Shown piece by piece: positions 7,915 through 17,741 of a stretch of 64,000 bases of DNA. The stretch comes from Cupriavidus phytohabitans. GTDB lineage: Bacteria > Pseudomonadota > Gammaproteobacteria > Burkholderiales > Burkholderiaceae. Every line of letters starts with the position of its first letter. Position 1 is the first letter of the stretch. A program made the translations under genes and the position numbers. Below the pieces are notes generated by a model that was not told the origin of the DNA, did no database searches, and saw only the letters and a program-made list of their open reading frames with translations. The DNA lies in NCBI RefSeq assembly GCF_000426345.1, contig NZ_AUFE01000027.1, forward strand, positions 1 through 64,000, in the 5' to 3' direction.

Positions 7915-9507
7915 ATGGATGCAGTCCGGGTCTTATTCGAAACCCAGCCCTTGTTCACTTTGCTCCTCACGGTTGCACTGGGTTACGTTGTCGGCGAAAT
8001 TAATATCAAGGGCGTTGCGCTGGGTTCCGGCGCCGTGCTATTTGTCGGCTTGGCAATCGGGGGGTTCGCACCCAAAGCGGCGCCGCCCCCGCTGGTCGGG
8101 ACTCTCGGCCTGCTGCTGTTCCTCTATGGCATCGGCATCCAGTACGGCGCCCAGTTCTTCGAGGGGCTGACCAGTACCCGGGGACTGAAGGCCAATGCCG
8201 CCGCGGCCCTGGGAGTTATCGGTGCCGGAATGGCGTCGCTGGCGCTGGTTCCGCTGTTCGGGCTGAAGCTCGATGAGTCGCTGGGCATCTTTGCCGGCAC
8301 CGGGACCAGCACGGCGACATTGCAGGCCATCATTGCGGCCATGAAGGGCGATGGCGCGGCGGTTGGCTACAGCGTGGCATACCCGTTCGGTGTGGCGGGC
8401 CCGATCCTGATTCTCTATGTCCTCGGTGCGGTGCTTAAAGCGAAAATCGAGGCGCCAGCGGCAAAGATCATTGAGACTGCCGAGATTTCCCTGCGCAACC
8501 CGGAGCTCGTCGGCCTCACGCTTTCCCAGCTGAAGGCGCGCCTGCCAGCGGGGCTGGCCATTGCGGCGGTGCGTCGCGAGCACCATAACCAGCTGCCAAC
8601 GGAAGACCTTGTCCTGCGCACGGACGACGTTCTGCTGGCGACGTCCACCGAGCCCGCATTGCTTCGGGAAGCTGCTGGCATGTTGGGAGAGTTGCAGCCA
8701 GGCCGGATGAGCAGTCATCGCGAGGACCTTGACTATGTCCGCCTGTTTGCCTCAAGCCGTGCCGTGGTCGGGCTTGCGCTGCGCGATATCCGCTTTCCTG
8801 ATGGCATCGCAAGTTCGATCGTCCAGGTACGCAGGGGCGACGCGGACATGCTGCCAAGCCCCGAGCTCATCCTCGAAGTCGGGGATCGGGTCGGGCTGCT
8901 AGTGAATCGCGCCCACACCAAGACCATGCGCAAGTTTTTCGGCGACTCCATCAAAGGTACCGCAGAGCTGAGCTTCATTTCCATCGGCATTGGCGCGGCG
9001 GTGGGCCTGCTGGCGGGCATGATTCCCCTGCCGGTCCCGGGCGCTGGCAAGCTGACCCTCGGACTGGCCGCACTGCTGCTGGTTGCGCTCTATCTGGGAA
9101 AGATCCGTCGTTCGGGCCCGCTCGTCTGGACCATGCCGCTTTCTGCCAACCTGGTGCTGCGCAATCTCGGGCTTACCATTTTCCTGGCACAGGTGGGAAT
9201 ATCCTCAGGGCCCAGGTTCTTCTCGACCATTGCCATCACCGGAGCTTCGCTGCTTTTCTACAGCCTGCTCATTGTTCTGGTGCTCGTGCTGGTCACGGCC
9301 CTGGCTTGCCTGTGGATCTTCAGGATGCCTTTCGATGTGGCAGCGGGCGTCATCTGCGGGGCGACCGGAAATCCGGCAATCCTGGCGTTCGCCAACCGCG
9401 TAGCGCCCACGGAGCAGCCGGATATCGGCTACGCCATGATCTTTCCTTCGATGACGGTTACCAAGATCCTGTTCGTGGAGATTGCCATGGTCCTGGCTGG
9501 CGGGTAG
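7915..9507 (+). CDS. Aspartate:alanine exchanger (AspT/YbjL-type) family transporter
   Basis: This is an inner-membrane protein of 530 aa. Two blocks of hydrophobic helices (about residues 1-180 and 345-530) flank a soluble centre containing two TrkA-C-like domains (around 190-340, with SQLKARLPAG...VLRTDDVLLA and ILEVGDRVGLL). Helix motifs GTGTSTATLQAI and GATGNPAILAFA are the duplicated AAEx signatures. The family exchanges aspartate/alanine or other small carboxylates. It is followed 58 bp later by a D-lactate dehydrogenase, which suggests transport of a fermentable 2-oxo or 2-hydroxy acid. An AGAAGGAACT ribosome site supports the start. Confidence 0.88.
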   Translation: MDAVRVLFETQPLFTLLLTVALGYVVGEINIKGVALGSGAVLFVGLAIGGFAPKAAPPPLVGTLGLLLFLYGIGIQYGAQFFEGLTSTRGLKANAAAALGVIGAGMASLALVPLFGLKLDESLGIFAGTGTSTATLQAIIAAMKGDGAAVGYSVAYPFGVAGPILILYVLGAVLKAKIEAPAAKIIETAEISLRNPELVGLTLSQLKARLPAGLAIAAVRREHHNQLPTEDLVLRTDDVLLATSTEPALLREAAGMLGELQPGRMSSHREDLDYVRLFASSRAVVGLALRDIRFPDGIASSIVQVRRGDADMLPSPELILEVGDRVGLLVNRAHTKTMRKFFGDSIKGTAELSFISIGIGAAVGLLAGMIPLPVPGAGKLTLGLAALLLVALYLGKIRRSGPLVWTMPLSANLVLRNLGLTIFLAQVGISSGPRFFSTIAITGASLLFYSLLIVLVLVLVTALACLWIFRMPFDVAAGVICGATGNPAILAFANRVAPTEQPDIGYAMIFPSMTVTKILFVEIAMVLAGG

Positions 9508-9565
9508 GGCAAACAGGCATTTCTGCCCGAAGCCCCGGGACCTCATTCCGACCCGGAGAGAAGCG

Positions 9566-10558
9566 ATGAAAGTTGCCGTATTCAGCGCCAAGCCCTATGA
9601 CCGAGAGTATCTTGACGCCGCCAATGTTGCCGAAGGCCATCAACTCGACTTCTTCGATGTTCAGCTCGACATCAATACTGTCAGTCTGGCCGCTGGTCAT
9701 GGAGCAGTCTGTATTTTCGTGAACGATGTCGCGGATGCAGCCGTGCTCAATGTGCTCCGGCGTGGCGGCACGTCACTGGTTGCGCTGCGCTGCACCGGAT
9801 TCAACAATGTCGATCTTGGCGCCGCAGCGGGTCCCGACATGAAGGTGGTGCGAGTCGTGACGTACTCGCCCAACTCGGTGGCAGAGCATGCCGTGGCCCT
9901 GCTGCTGGCTATCAACCGGAAGATCCACCGTGCCTACAATCGCACGCGGGACTTCAATTTCTCGCTCGATGGCCTGATGGGGTTCGATTTCTGCGGCAAG
10001 ACCGTCGCCGTGGTCGGCACCGGGAAGATCGGTCGGGTATTTGCCCGCATCATGCTTGGCTTCGGATGCGAAGTGATCGGCTATGATGTGTTTCCCTCAC
10101 CGGAATTCGAAGCCTTAGGCGGCCGCTACGCCCAACCCGGCGAAATCGGCGCCAGTGCGGACATTATTTCCCTGCATTGCCCACTGACTCCGCAGACTCA
10201 CCACATCATCAATGCTGACGCACTGGCGCGCGCCAAGCCCGGGGCACTGCTGGTCAATACCAGCCGCGGAGGCCTGCTCGATACCGTGGCCGCAATCGAT
10301 GCACTGCAGAGCCGACAACTTGGTGGGCTGGCACTGGACGTGTACGAGCAGGAAGCCGATCTGTTCTTCCGTGATCTCTCCAGCACTATCATCGCCGACG
10401 ACGTGATGCAGCGATTGGTCTCGTTCCCAAACGTCATCGTGACCGGGCACCAGGCCTTTCTCACGCGGGAAGCCGTGTCGACGATCTGCCAGACGACCCT
10501 GCGCAGCATGACTGAATTCGAGTCCGGCCTGGCGCTGACGAACGAGGTCAGCGCATGA
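9566..10558 (+). CDS. ldhA: D-lactate dehydrogenase (D-2-hydroxyacid dehydrogenase)
   Basis: This is a cytoplasmic NAD-dependent enzyme interconverting pyruvate and D-lactate, 330 aa. It resembles the fermentative LdhA throughout: MKVAVFSAKPYDREYL start, LRCTGFNNVDL, NRKIHRAYNRTRDFNFSL, and the Rossmann glycine motif GTGKIGRVFA. The catalytic triad is visible as Arg in NTSRGGLLD, Glu in LDVYEQEADLFF and His in TGHQAFLT. The start at 9566 follows GGAGAGAAGCG; a longer in-frame extension overlaps the transporter and was rejected. It is probably co-transcribed with the AspT-type transporter. Confidence 0.9.
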   Translation: MKVAVFSAKPYDREYLDAANVAEGHQLDFFDVQLDINTVSLAAGHGAVCIFVNDVADAAVLNVLRRGGTSLVALRCTGFNNVDLGAAAGPDMKVVRVVTYSPNSVAEHAVALLLAINRKIHRAYNRTRDFNFSLDGLMGFDFCGKTVAVVGTGKIGRVFARIMLGFGCEVIGYDVFPSPEFEALGGRYAQPGEIGASADIISLHCPLTPQTHHIINADALARAKPGALLVNTSRGGLLDTVAAIDALQSRQLGGLALDVYEQEADLFFRDLSSTIIADDVMQRLVSFPNVIVTGHQAFLTREAVSTICQTTLRSMTEFESGLALTNEVSA

Positions 10559-10798
10559 ATTTGGAGGCCACGTCGTGCGTCGATAAGCTGATGAGCTTTC
10601 ATCGCCACGACAGCGACCTTGTCCGCTTGCACGCCGCAGAGCCAGGCCAGCGCGTTAGCGTACATCCATGGACGATGCACGTACTTTCTCGACAGCTTTG
10701 GCCACGGTGCCGGCAAGGATGCGATTGTTGGCGACGTTCGCTTGCGCGGGCAAGTTCCGCAAGAGCCGCGATACCCCAGCGTCTCCGTTATCGCTCCA
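10555..10798 (-). pseudogene. Haloacid dehalogenase-type hydrolase remnant
   Basis: Two minus-strand frames join into one HAD-like sequence. The first reads DAGVSRLLRNLPAQANVANN then RILAGTVAKAVEK; after a frameshift near 10685 it continues KYVHRPWMYANALAWLCGVQ, ADKVAVVAMKAHQLIDARRG. This matches the pattern of type II 2-haloacid dehalogenases (SNG.....LL, then YKPxPxVYxxAL..LGV....V.MVAAHxxDLxxAxxxGL). N- and C-termini are missing. It is a degraded fragment left downstream of the lactate dehydrogenase gene. The remaining bases up to 11032 hold nothing recognisable. Confidence 0.5.
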
Positions 10799-11032
10799 CG
10801 CTGCATCCGGGCCGATGCCCTGAAAAAAGTCGTGACCCTGGCCGGCATTGAGTCCCCAATCACCATCAAAGCCTTGTCGCTCTATCACGCGCAGGCCGTT
10901 GTTTCATAACCAAATCTCCTTGTATCACCTGAAAGGCACCGGAATTTGCCTCACCTGGCGTGACGTGGTACTCAAACTTTCCTTTGTGCTACGAAATCCG
11001 GACGGCAGCGCTGCACGAGCGCAACTGGAACG

Positions 11033-11956
11033 TCATGGCTGGCAGTCGTCGGCAGGTCTCAAGACGCTGTTCGCTACGCGTTCAATGCATTCCATGGCGG
11101 ATCTTGCAATGGGCGAAGGGGTTCGTCCCGTCAGCGAAACGATGCCCGGGCGCACGATCAATACCGGAGCATCCATGATCGCAAGTTTGACCAGGGCGCC
11201 GGCTTCAACGTCGGCGGCGACGAGTGCACGGGGACTTGCCAGAACTGCTTCTGTGCTGAGTGCCACGGCGCGTAGGATGCCGAAGTTGTCGCATTCCAGC
11301 GCCGGCACCGTGGTGCTGGCCGGTTGGCCCAATGTTGCGGCCAGCGTGGCCTGCATCATGGCCGGCGGCGTCGCCGACGCCAGCCCGAATTGCCAGATCT
11401 GCGCGAATGCGCAGCGAGTTCCAGCCAGCGGATGGCCCGAGCGAGCGTAGAACTCGATCCGCTCGGCAGGCAGGAGCCGGATGGTTAGCGCAGTTTCTTC
11501 GGGCAGCTCATTGGTGTCCGAGACAAAGAACTCGATGTTTTCCCCGCGTAGCCGCTCCAGCAACTGCTTCCAATTGCTTTCCTCCACCCGCAGCGCGACC
11601 CTGGGATGGCGTTGCCGCAGCTCGGACAAGACGCGCGGCATCAGCGTCACCGCGGGGAAGGGTCCTACGCCAAAGGCCGTGTCGCCCAGCTCCACATCCC
11701 GATAAAGGTCGATATTGCGCTGCAGGCAGCGGGCGTCGAACAGGAGCTTGCGCGCACCATCGATCACAAATTGTCCCGCCGGCGTTGGGCGAACATCTGC
11801 ATCGCCTCGCTCAAACAAGCGCAGGCCGAGTTCTGCTTCGATGGCCTGGATGCTGCGGCTGAACGCCGGCTGGCTGAGATGGACGCGCGCGGCCGCGCGC
11901 GCGAAATGCAACTCATCGGCCAAGGCAAGAACGTGGCTGAGACGGCGGAGATCCAT
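11033..11956 (-). CDS. LysR-family transcriptional regulator
   Basis: A 307-aa LysR protein. The N-terminal winged HTH reads LSHVLALADELHFARAAARVHLSQPAFSRSIQAIEAELG. The effector-binding domain follows. It is divergent from the aldehyde dehydrogenase at 12093, with about 136 bp between, so it is the likely regulator of the 12-22 kb beta-oxidation operon. The intergenic region contains ATTATGCATTGG-like sequence near 11996. The inducer is unknown. Confidence 0.9.
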   Translation of the reverse strand: MDLRRLSHVLALADELHFARAAARVHLSQPAFSRSIQAIEAELGLRLFERGDADVRPTPAGQFVIDGARKLLFDARCLQRNIDLYRDVELGDTAFGVGPFPAVTLMPRVLSELRQRHPRVALRVEESNWKQLLERLRGENIEFFVSDTNELPEETALTIRLLPAERIEFYARSGHPLAGTRCAFAQIWQFGLASATPPAMMQATLAATLGQPASTTVPALECDNFGILRAVALSTEAVLASPRALVAADVEAGALVKLAIMDAPVLIVRPGIVSLTGRTPSPIARSAMECIERVANSVLRPADDCQP

Positions 11957-12092
11957 ACTACACGCATTGCGTCCAACGCATTGATCGGATGCTGATTATG
12001 CATTGGACGAATCACGGTGGCAAACCTAAAGTCAGCGCATCAAGTCCCGGCGATGAACGGGACGACCCGGATGCAGGACAAACGGAGACACC

Positions 12093-13517
12093 ATGAAAGT
12101 GCTGGACAAGTTCTACATCAACGGCGAGTGGGTAGCCCCGTGCATGCGCGCCACCTACGCCGACATCATCGACCCCGCGACCGAGGCGGTCATCGGCAAG
12201 CTGGCCATGGGCAGCGCTGAGGACGCCGGGCGTGCCGTACAGGCCGCGAAGGCAGCGCTGCCGGCGTGGTCGGCCACCCCGCGTGAGACCCGTGTCGCGC
12301 TGCTGGAGCGCGTGATGGCGGGCTACCAGGCGCGTCTGGGCGAACTGGCGGACGCGGTGCGGTGCGAGATGGGTGCTCCGGTGACGCTCTGTCAATCGCT
12401 GCAGGCGCCCATCGGCCTGGGCCAGATTCAGGCCACGCTTGAAGCGTTGCGTGATTTCGAGTTCGAGAGCGAGCGCGGCCGCAGCCGGATCCGGCGCGAG
12501 GCGGTCGGCGTGGCGGCGCTGATCACTCCATGGAACTGGCCGCTGAACCAGATCGCGGCAAAGGTTGCGCCGGCGCTTGCAGCGGGCTGCACGATGGTGC
12601 TCAAGCCGTCGGAGATCGCGCCGCTGGATGCAGTGCTGTTCGCCGAGATCCTGCACGCCGCCGGGGTGCCGGCTGGCGTCTTCAATATGGTGTTCGGCGA
12701 CGGCAGCGTGGTAGGGGCTGCGCTGTCGTCGCACCGCGACGTGGACATGGTTTCCATCACTGGTTCGACCCGCGCTGGCGTAGAGGTGGCCATTAACGCC
12801 GCACCAACCGTCAAGCGCGTGGCGCAGGAACTTGGCGGCAAGTCCGCGCTGGTCATCCTCGACGATGCCGACCTGCAGGCTGCCGTCACCACCGGCGTGG
12901 CGCAGTGCATGATGAATGCCGGCCAGACCTGCATCGCGCCCACGCGCATGCTGGTGCCGCGCCAGCGCTACGAAGAGGCGGTGTCGATTGCCGCGGCAGC
13001 GGCCGATGCCATTTGCGTGGGCGATCCCGCCGATCCGCAGACCGGCATGGGCCCGATCTCCAACCGCGCGCAGTACCAGAAAGTGCAGCGCATGATCGGC
13101 ATCGGCCTGGAGGAGGGCGCGCGGCTGGCCGCGGGGGGAGCGGGACGACCACACGGGCTCGAATGCGGTTTCTATGCCAGGCCGACCATCTTCGCCGACG
13201 TCCGCAACGACATGACGATCGCGCGCGAGGAGATATTCGGCCCGGTGCTCGTAATGATTCCCTACGACGGCGAGGAGGCGGCGATCGCCATCGCCAACGA
13301 TACCGACTATGGCCTCGCCGCCTACGTGGCCGGCACCGACCCCGACCGCACGCAACGCGTGGCGGCGCGGCTGCGCGCCGGGGTGGTTTTCGTCAATGGC
13401 GCCATGCTTGACCTGGCTGCGCCCTTCGGCGGATGCAAGACCTCAGGCAACGGACGGGAATGCGGTCCGGAAGGCCTGGCCGAGTTCCTCGAGACCAGGA
13501 CGGTGACGTCGCCCTGA
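12093..13517 (+). CDS. NAD(P)-dependent aldehyde dehydrogenase
   Basis: This 474-aa enzyme oxidises an aldehyde to the acid. ALDH motifs are in order: ALITPWNWPLNQIAAK, LKPSEIAPLDA, ITGSTRAGVEVA, the general-base Glu in AQELGGKSALVILDD, the nucleophilic Cys in NAGQTCIAPTRM, EEIFGPVLVM and the C-terminal APFGGCKTSGNGRE. The start follows CGGAGACACC. It is the first gene of the operon and produces an acid that the acyl-CoA ligase two genes downstream could activate. Substrate is not determined. Confidence 0.9.
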   Translation: MKVLDKFYINGEWVAPCMRATYADIIDPATEAVIGKLAMGSAEDAGRAVQAAKAALPAWSATPRETRVALLERVMAGYQARLGELADAVRCEMGAPVTLCQSLQAPIGLGQIQATLEALRDFEFESERGRSRIRREAVGVAALITPWNWPLNQIAAKVAPALAAGCTMVLKPSEIAPLDAVLFAEILHAAGVPAGVFNMVFGDGSVVGAALSSHRDVDMVSITGSTRAGVEVAINAAPTVKRVAQELGGKSALVILDDADLQAAVTTGVAQCMMNAGQTCIAPTRMLVPRQRYEEAVSIAAAAADAICVGDPADPQTGMGPISNRAQYQKVQRMIGIGLEEGARLAAGGAGRPHGLECGFYARPTIFADVRNDMTIAREEIFGPVLVMIPYDGEEAAIAIANDTDYGLAAYVAGTDPDRTQRVAARLRAGVVFVNGAMLDLAAPFGGCKTSGNGRECGPEGLAEFLETRTVTSP

Positions 13518-13648
13518 GCGGGCACGCCGCCTGCAGTTCTCTCGCGGCCTGCGGGCCGCGGCGCCCTACGCTGTCCCATTGACGATTTCCCCGGCGGCCG
13601 CCATCGATGGCAACCCGCCGCGGAGACTTGCACCTTGCCGGAGAACGC

Positions 13649-14950
13649 ATGAACACCTCCTATCAACCGGCCATGGCCTGGCGCACCGCCTTGCTGCTGG
13701 TGGTCTATATGGTCATCAATTTCGCCGACAAGATCGCGGTCGGCCTGCTGGCCGTGCCGATGATGACGGAGCTGGACCTGTCGCCTGCACAGTTCGGGCT
13801 GATCGGCAGCAGCTTCTTCTGGCTGTTCGCCATCGCGGGCGTCAGCGGCGGCTTCCTGGCCAACCGCCGGCCGACGACCGGCATCCTGCTGGCGATGGCG
13901 TTGGCCTGGTCGGTGCTGCAGATCCCGATGGCCATGTCGTCCAGCCTCTTCGTGCTGGTGGCGGCGCGCGTGCTGCTGGGCGCCGCCGAAGGACCGGCGT
14001 GGCCCGTTGCGGTCCACGCTTGCTACAAATGGTTTCCCAACGAGAAGCGCGAACTGCCGGTGGCCTGCCTGGCGCAAGGCGGCGCCATCGGGCTGCTGCT
14101 GGCAGGCATGGCCATGCCGCTGGTGACGGCGCATTGGGGATGGCGTGCCAACTTCTACGCGCTGGCCGTGATCGGCTTCGCCTGGGCGCTGCTGTGGATG
14201 GCGCTGGGGACGGAAGGCCGGGGCGCCGACGCCGAGACGCGCGAGGAGAAGGCCGGCATGCACGTGCCCTATCGCCGGCTGCTGGCCGAACCCACGGTGG
14301 CGGCATGCATCGCCATGAAGTTCTTCTCCTACTGGGGACTGGCTCTGACGCTGACCTGGTTGCCAGCCTATTTGCAGAAGGGCCTGGGATATGGCGCCGT
14401 CGAATCGGGAAGGCTGTACGCGGCACTCATCGCCATGGGCCTGCCGATCAGCCTCGCGGGATCGTGGCTGGTGCGTCAGTTGCTGGCGCGCGGCGTGTCG
14501 TCGCGGACGGCTCGCGCAAAGGTGGCCGCGGCGGCCGTCGCCATGGGCGGGGCGGCATTCATGCTGGTGTGGCTGGGAGAACTGCCGCCGTTGTGGCGCG
14601 CGGCGCTGATCGGCCTGACGCTGGGGCTGGCGCAGGTCATGTATGCGGTGGGACCCGCCATCCTGGCGGAAGTGGTGCCCGATTCGCAGCGCGGCGCCAT
14701 CCTTGCCATCGACAACTCCATTGCTTCGTTTGCCGGCGTGCTGGCGCCGCTGGTCACCGGCTTCCTGGTGCAAGGCATGAGCGGCAGCGCGGGCTATGAA
14801 GCGGGCTTTGCCCTCTGCGGGCTGCTGATGGTCGCCGGCGCGTTGGCCGGGGGCTTGGCGATCGATCCGGCGCGCGCCGCCTTGTCCGTGCGCCGGCACG
14901 CGAGACCTGCCTACCACTATCGCGGCGAGGCCGCGGCATCGAGCCACTGA
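13649..14950 (+). CDS. MFS transporter (anion:cation symporter type)
   Basis: An integral membrane protein of 433 aa with about twelve hydrophobic helices. The ACS-like start region VINFADKIAVGLLAVPMM and the motif LLGAAEGPAWPVAVHACYKWFP match MFS importers of organic anions. A short basic loop is seen mid-protein around residues 190-215. The ATG at 13649 follows GGAGAACGC. Lying between an aldehyde dehydrogenase and an acyl-CoA ligase, it probably imports the acid or aldehyde substrate of this operon. Confidence 0.87.
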   Translation: MNTSYQPAMAWRTALLLVVYMVINFADKIAVGLLAVPMMTELDLSPAQFGLIGSSFFWLFAIAGVSGGFLANRRPTTGILLAMALAWSVLQIPMAMSSSLFVLVAARVLLGAAEGPAWPVAVHACYKWFPNEKRELPVACLAQGGAIGLLLAGMAMPLVTAHWGWRANFYALAVIGFAWALLWMALGTEGRGADAETREEKAGMHVPYRRLLAEPTVAACIAMKFFSYWGLALTLTWLPAYLQKGLGYGAVESGRLYAALIAMGLPISLAGSWLVRQLLARGVSSRTARAKVAAAAVAMGGAAFMLVWLGELPPLWRAALIGLTLGLAQVMYAVGPAILAEVVPDSQRGAILAIDNSIASFAGVLAPLVTGFLVQGMSGSAGYEAGFALCGLLMVAGALAGGLAIDPARAALSVRRHARPAYHYRGEAAASSH

Positions 14951-15009
14951 CAGCCCATGGCGCCCTGGCAGGCAATACCCAACAAAGACACCGAATGGAG
15001 CAGAGACAT

Positions 15010-16647
15010 ATGACCGCCTACCACTTTCCCCTGCTGATCAAGCAGTTGCTGGCCACGCCGATCGCTCAGCGCTCGCGCAACGACATTGTCTATGACGACC
15101 GCGTGCGCTTTGGCTATCCCACGCTGGTCGAACGCATCGGCCGGCTCGGCAGCGCGCTCACCCGGCTGGGCGTGGCCCGCGGCAGCACGGTCGCGGTGCT
15201 CGACTGGGACAGCCATCGCTACCTGGAAGCCTATTTCGCCGTGCCGATGCTGGGCGCGACGCTGATGAAGACCAACATCCGCCTGTCGCCGGAGCAGATT
15301 GCCTATACGCTCGACCATGCCGAGGCGGAGACGCTGCTGGTCAACGTCGACTTCCTGCCGCTGATCCACGAAATCCGCGCGCATTTGCCGCGCGTCAAGC
15401 GCCTGATCTGCCTGGCCGAAGACGGCAAGGTGCCGCCGGAGCTTGACTGGGCCGGCGAATACGAGGCGCTGCTTGCCGCCGGCGATCCGGCGCATGCGTT
15501 TCCGGAATTCGACGAGAACACGCGCGCGACGCTCTTCTACACCACGGGCACCACCGGCCTGCCGAAGGGCGTCTCGTTCAGCCACCGCGACCTCGTGCTG
15601 CACAGCCTGACCGCGCTGGCAACGCTGTCGCAGTCCGGCGAGAACGCGAGCTTCTCGCGCAACGAGGTGTACATGCCCCTGACGCCGATGTTCCACGCGC
15701 ATGCCTGGGGCTTTCCGTACATTGCCACGCTGTGCGGCTGGAAGCAGGTCTACCCTGGCCGCTACGAGCCATCGAAGCTGGTGAACCTGTTCCGCAAGGA
15801 GGGCGTCACCTTTTCGCATTGCGTGCCGACCGTCCTGCACCTGGTGCTGTCGGCGCCGGCCGCGCAGGACGCCGACTTCGGCGGATGGAAGGTCGTGATC
15901 GGCGGCAGTGCCCTGTCCCGCGCGCTGTGCAGGCAGGCGCTGGCGCGCAACATCGACATCTTCTCCGGCTATGGCATGTCCGAGACCTGCCCGTTGCTGA
16001 GCCTGGGCCAGATCAAGAGCGACGTGGCCCAGGACATCGCCGACCCCCAGGCGCGACATGAGCGCGAAGTCGACATCCGCGTCGGTGCCGGGCTGCCAGC
16101 GCTGCTGACGCAGATGCAGGTGGTCGGCGCCGATATGCAGCCAGTGCCTGTGGATGGCGTATCCGTCGGCGAAGTGGTGGTGCGCGCGCCCTACCTGACC
16201 CAGGGCTACATGAAGAACCCCGACGCCAGTTCCGCGCTGTGGGAGGGCGGCTGGCTGCATACCGGAGACATCGGCCGATTGGACGCGGATGGCTATCTGC
16301 ATCTGGTGGACCGGGCCAAGGATGTGATCAAGAGCGGGGGCGAGTGGGTCTCGTCGATCGACCTCGAAGATGCCATTTCCCAGGTGGCGGGCGTGTCCGA
16401 GGTGGCCGTGATCGGCGTCCCGGACGCGAAATGGGGAGAAAGGCCGATGGCGCTAGTTGTGCCACGCGCAGGCGATGCCCCTCTGGATGCCGACACCGTG
16501 CGCAGCCACCTCGCGGCACTGGCGGATGCCGGAACGATCTCGAAGTACGCCATTCCGGAGCGCATCCTGCTGGTCGACCACATCGACAAGACCAGCGTGG
16601 GCAAGCTCGACAAGAAGCGCCTGCGCGAACGCTATCAGCAGAACTGA
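15010..16647 (+). CDS. AMP-forming acyl-CoA ligase (AlkK-like)
   Basis: The enzyme activates a carboxylic acid with ATP and CoA, 545 aa. The P-loop-like A3 motif reads LFYTTGTTGLPKGVSFSHRD, followed by MFHAHAWGFPY, GYGMSETCPLLSL, the A7/A8 segment HTGDIGRLDADGYLHLVDRA and KDVIKSGGEWVSSIDLE. The catalytic lysine region near the C-terminus is KTSVGKLDKKRLR. These resemble medium-chain fatty acid ligases of the AlkK type. The ATG at 15010 has GGAG nine bases upstream, and an earlier ATG at 14995 lacks one. It feeds the thiolase/hydratase/dehydrogenase genes downstream. Confidence 0.9.
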   Translation: MTAYHFPLLIKQLLATPIAQRSRNDIVYDDRVRFGYPTLVERIGRLGSALTRLGVARGSTVAVLDWDSHRYLEAYFAVPMLGATLMKTNIRLSPEQIAYTLDHAEAETLLVNVDFLPLIHEIRAHLPRVKRLICLAEDGKVPPELDWAGEYEALLAAGDPAHAFPEFDENTRATLFYTTGTTGLPKGVSFSHRDLVLHSLTALATLSQSGENASFSRNEVYMPLTPMFHAHAWGFPYIATLCGWKQVYPGRYEPSKLVNLFRKEGVTFSHCVPTVLHLVLSAPAAQDADFGGWKVVIGGSALSRALCRQALARNIDIFSGYGMSETCPLLSLGQIKSDVAQDIADPQARHEREVDIRVGAGLPALLTQMQVVGADMQPVPVDGVSVGEVVVRAPYLTQGYMKNPDASSALWEGGWLHTGDIGRLDADGYLHLVDRAKDVIKSGGEWVSSIDLEDAISQVAGVSEVAVIGVPDAKWGERPMALVVPRAGDAPLDADTVRSHLAALADAGTISKYAIPERILLVDHIDKTSVGKLDKKRLRERYQQN

Positions 16648-16744
16648 CCAGCGTCGTGCTGGCCATGGTGTTCCGGCGCTGAAAGGCGCAACCATCAATC
16701 GCGGTCTGGTAAGCACCGGACCGGCTGCCTCAAGGAAAATTGGA

Positions 16745-17694
16745 ATGAGCGAACAAGCATTTGCTGCCGCGCCGAATAGCCCGGCCATGATCCGCCCGGG
16801 TGTCCGCAAGGCCTCGTTCACGGTGGAACCCGTCGCGACCTGCCTCGGGGCGGAGATTGGCAACATCGATCTCAGGGTGCCGCTCGAAGACGATCAGTAT
16901 CTGGCATTGCGCGCGGCGCTGTTGAAACACAAGGTATTGTTCTTCCGGGACCAGGATATCAGTGCTGCGCAGCAGGTCGCGCTGGCGCGTCGCTTTGGCG
17001 ACCTTGAGGTACATCCCGTCTTTCCCCACCACCCCGACCACCCGGAGCTGGTGATACTCGGTGGCGATAACAAGCAGGCGGCGCGCGAGAATATCTTCCA
17101 CACCGACGTGAGCTGGCGCAAGCGTCCGTCAATGGGTTCGCTGCTGCGTTGCGTCGAATGCCCGCCGGTCGGGGGCGATACGCTGTGGGTGAACATGGCC
17201 GCGGCGTACTCGGGCCTGCCCGCAGCGGTGCGTGAGCGGCTTGCCGGCCTGCAAGCCGTGCACGATATCCTGCCGGCCTGCAAGCCGTGCACGATATCCT
17301 GCCGGCCTTCGGCTCGCGCATGACTGCCGAGCAGCGCGAGGCCCGCCGCCAGGAGTTCCCGCCGGCGACACATCCGGTCGTGCGCACGCACCCCGAGACC
17401 GGCGAGCAGATCCTGTATGTGAATGAGGCGTTCACCACGCACTTGTCGAACTACCTGGAACAGCACGAGAGCCAGTATCGATTCGGCTTTGATTTCCGGA
17501 TCGAGGAGATGGACCTGCTGCACTACCTGTTCCGCCAGGCGAGCGCGCCGGAATACCAGGTGCGCCTGCGCTGGCGTGCCAACACCATCGCGTTCTGGGA
17601 CAACCGCTCCACGCAGCACTACGCCGTCCAGGACTACTTCCCTGCGCGCCGTTGCATGCTGCGCGCGACCATCATCGGCGACGCGCCGTTCTGA
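16745..17694 (+). pseudogene. TauD/TfdA-type 2-oxoglutarate dioxygenase, disrupted by tandem duplication
   Basis: The first frame begins at ATG 16745 (AAGGA upstream) and encodes the TauD N-terminal half with FRDQDISAAQQVALARRFG and the Fe-binding HxD in IFHTDVSWRKRPSMG. The second frame carries the rest: DILPAFGSRMTAEQREARRQ, the region YLEQHESQYRFGFDFRIEE, the distal His in NRSTQHYAVQDY and the 2-oxoglutarate Arg in RRCMLRATIIG. The frames are separated by an exact 29-bp tandem duplication at 17244-17301. Removing one copy restores a single 306-aa reading frame with all active-site residues. The lesion looks recent because both halves are otherwise intact. It lies between the ligase and the thiolase. 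Confidence 0.88.
17244..17301 (+). repeat. 29-bp tandem duplication inside the TauD-like gene
   Basis: Two perfect adjacent copies (17244-17272 and 17273-17301). The nine bases TGCCGGCCT occur at 17242, 17271 and 17300, so the duplication probably arose by slippage or unequal pairing between 9-bp repeats 29 bp apart. Twenty-nine is not a multiple of three, so the reading frame is lost. Confidence 0.93.
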
Positions 17695-17741
17695 GCGCCA
17701 CACCGTCAAGGTTTTTTCTGCCACCAGGGAGGGAGATTCAT

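Noticed and set aside
13322-14947. 541-codon minus-strand frame opposite the MFS gene
   Set aside because: Its composition is low-complexity R/H/Q/A-rich, as expected for the complement of a membrane-protein gene, and no motif or ribosome site is seen.
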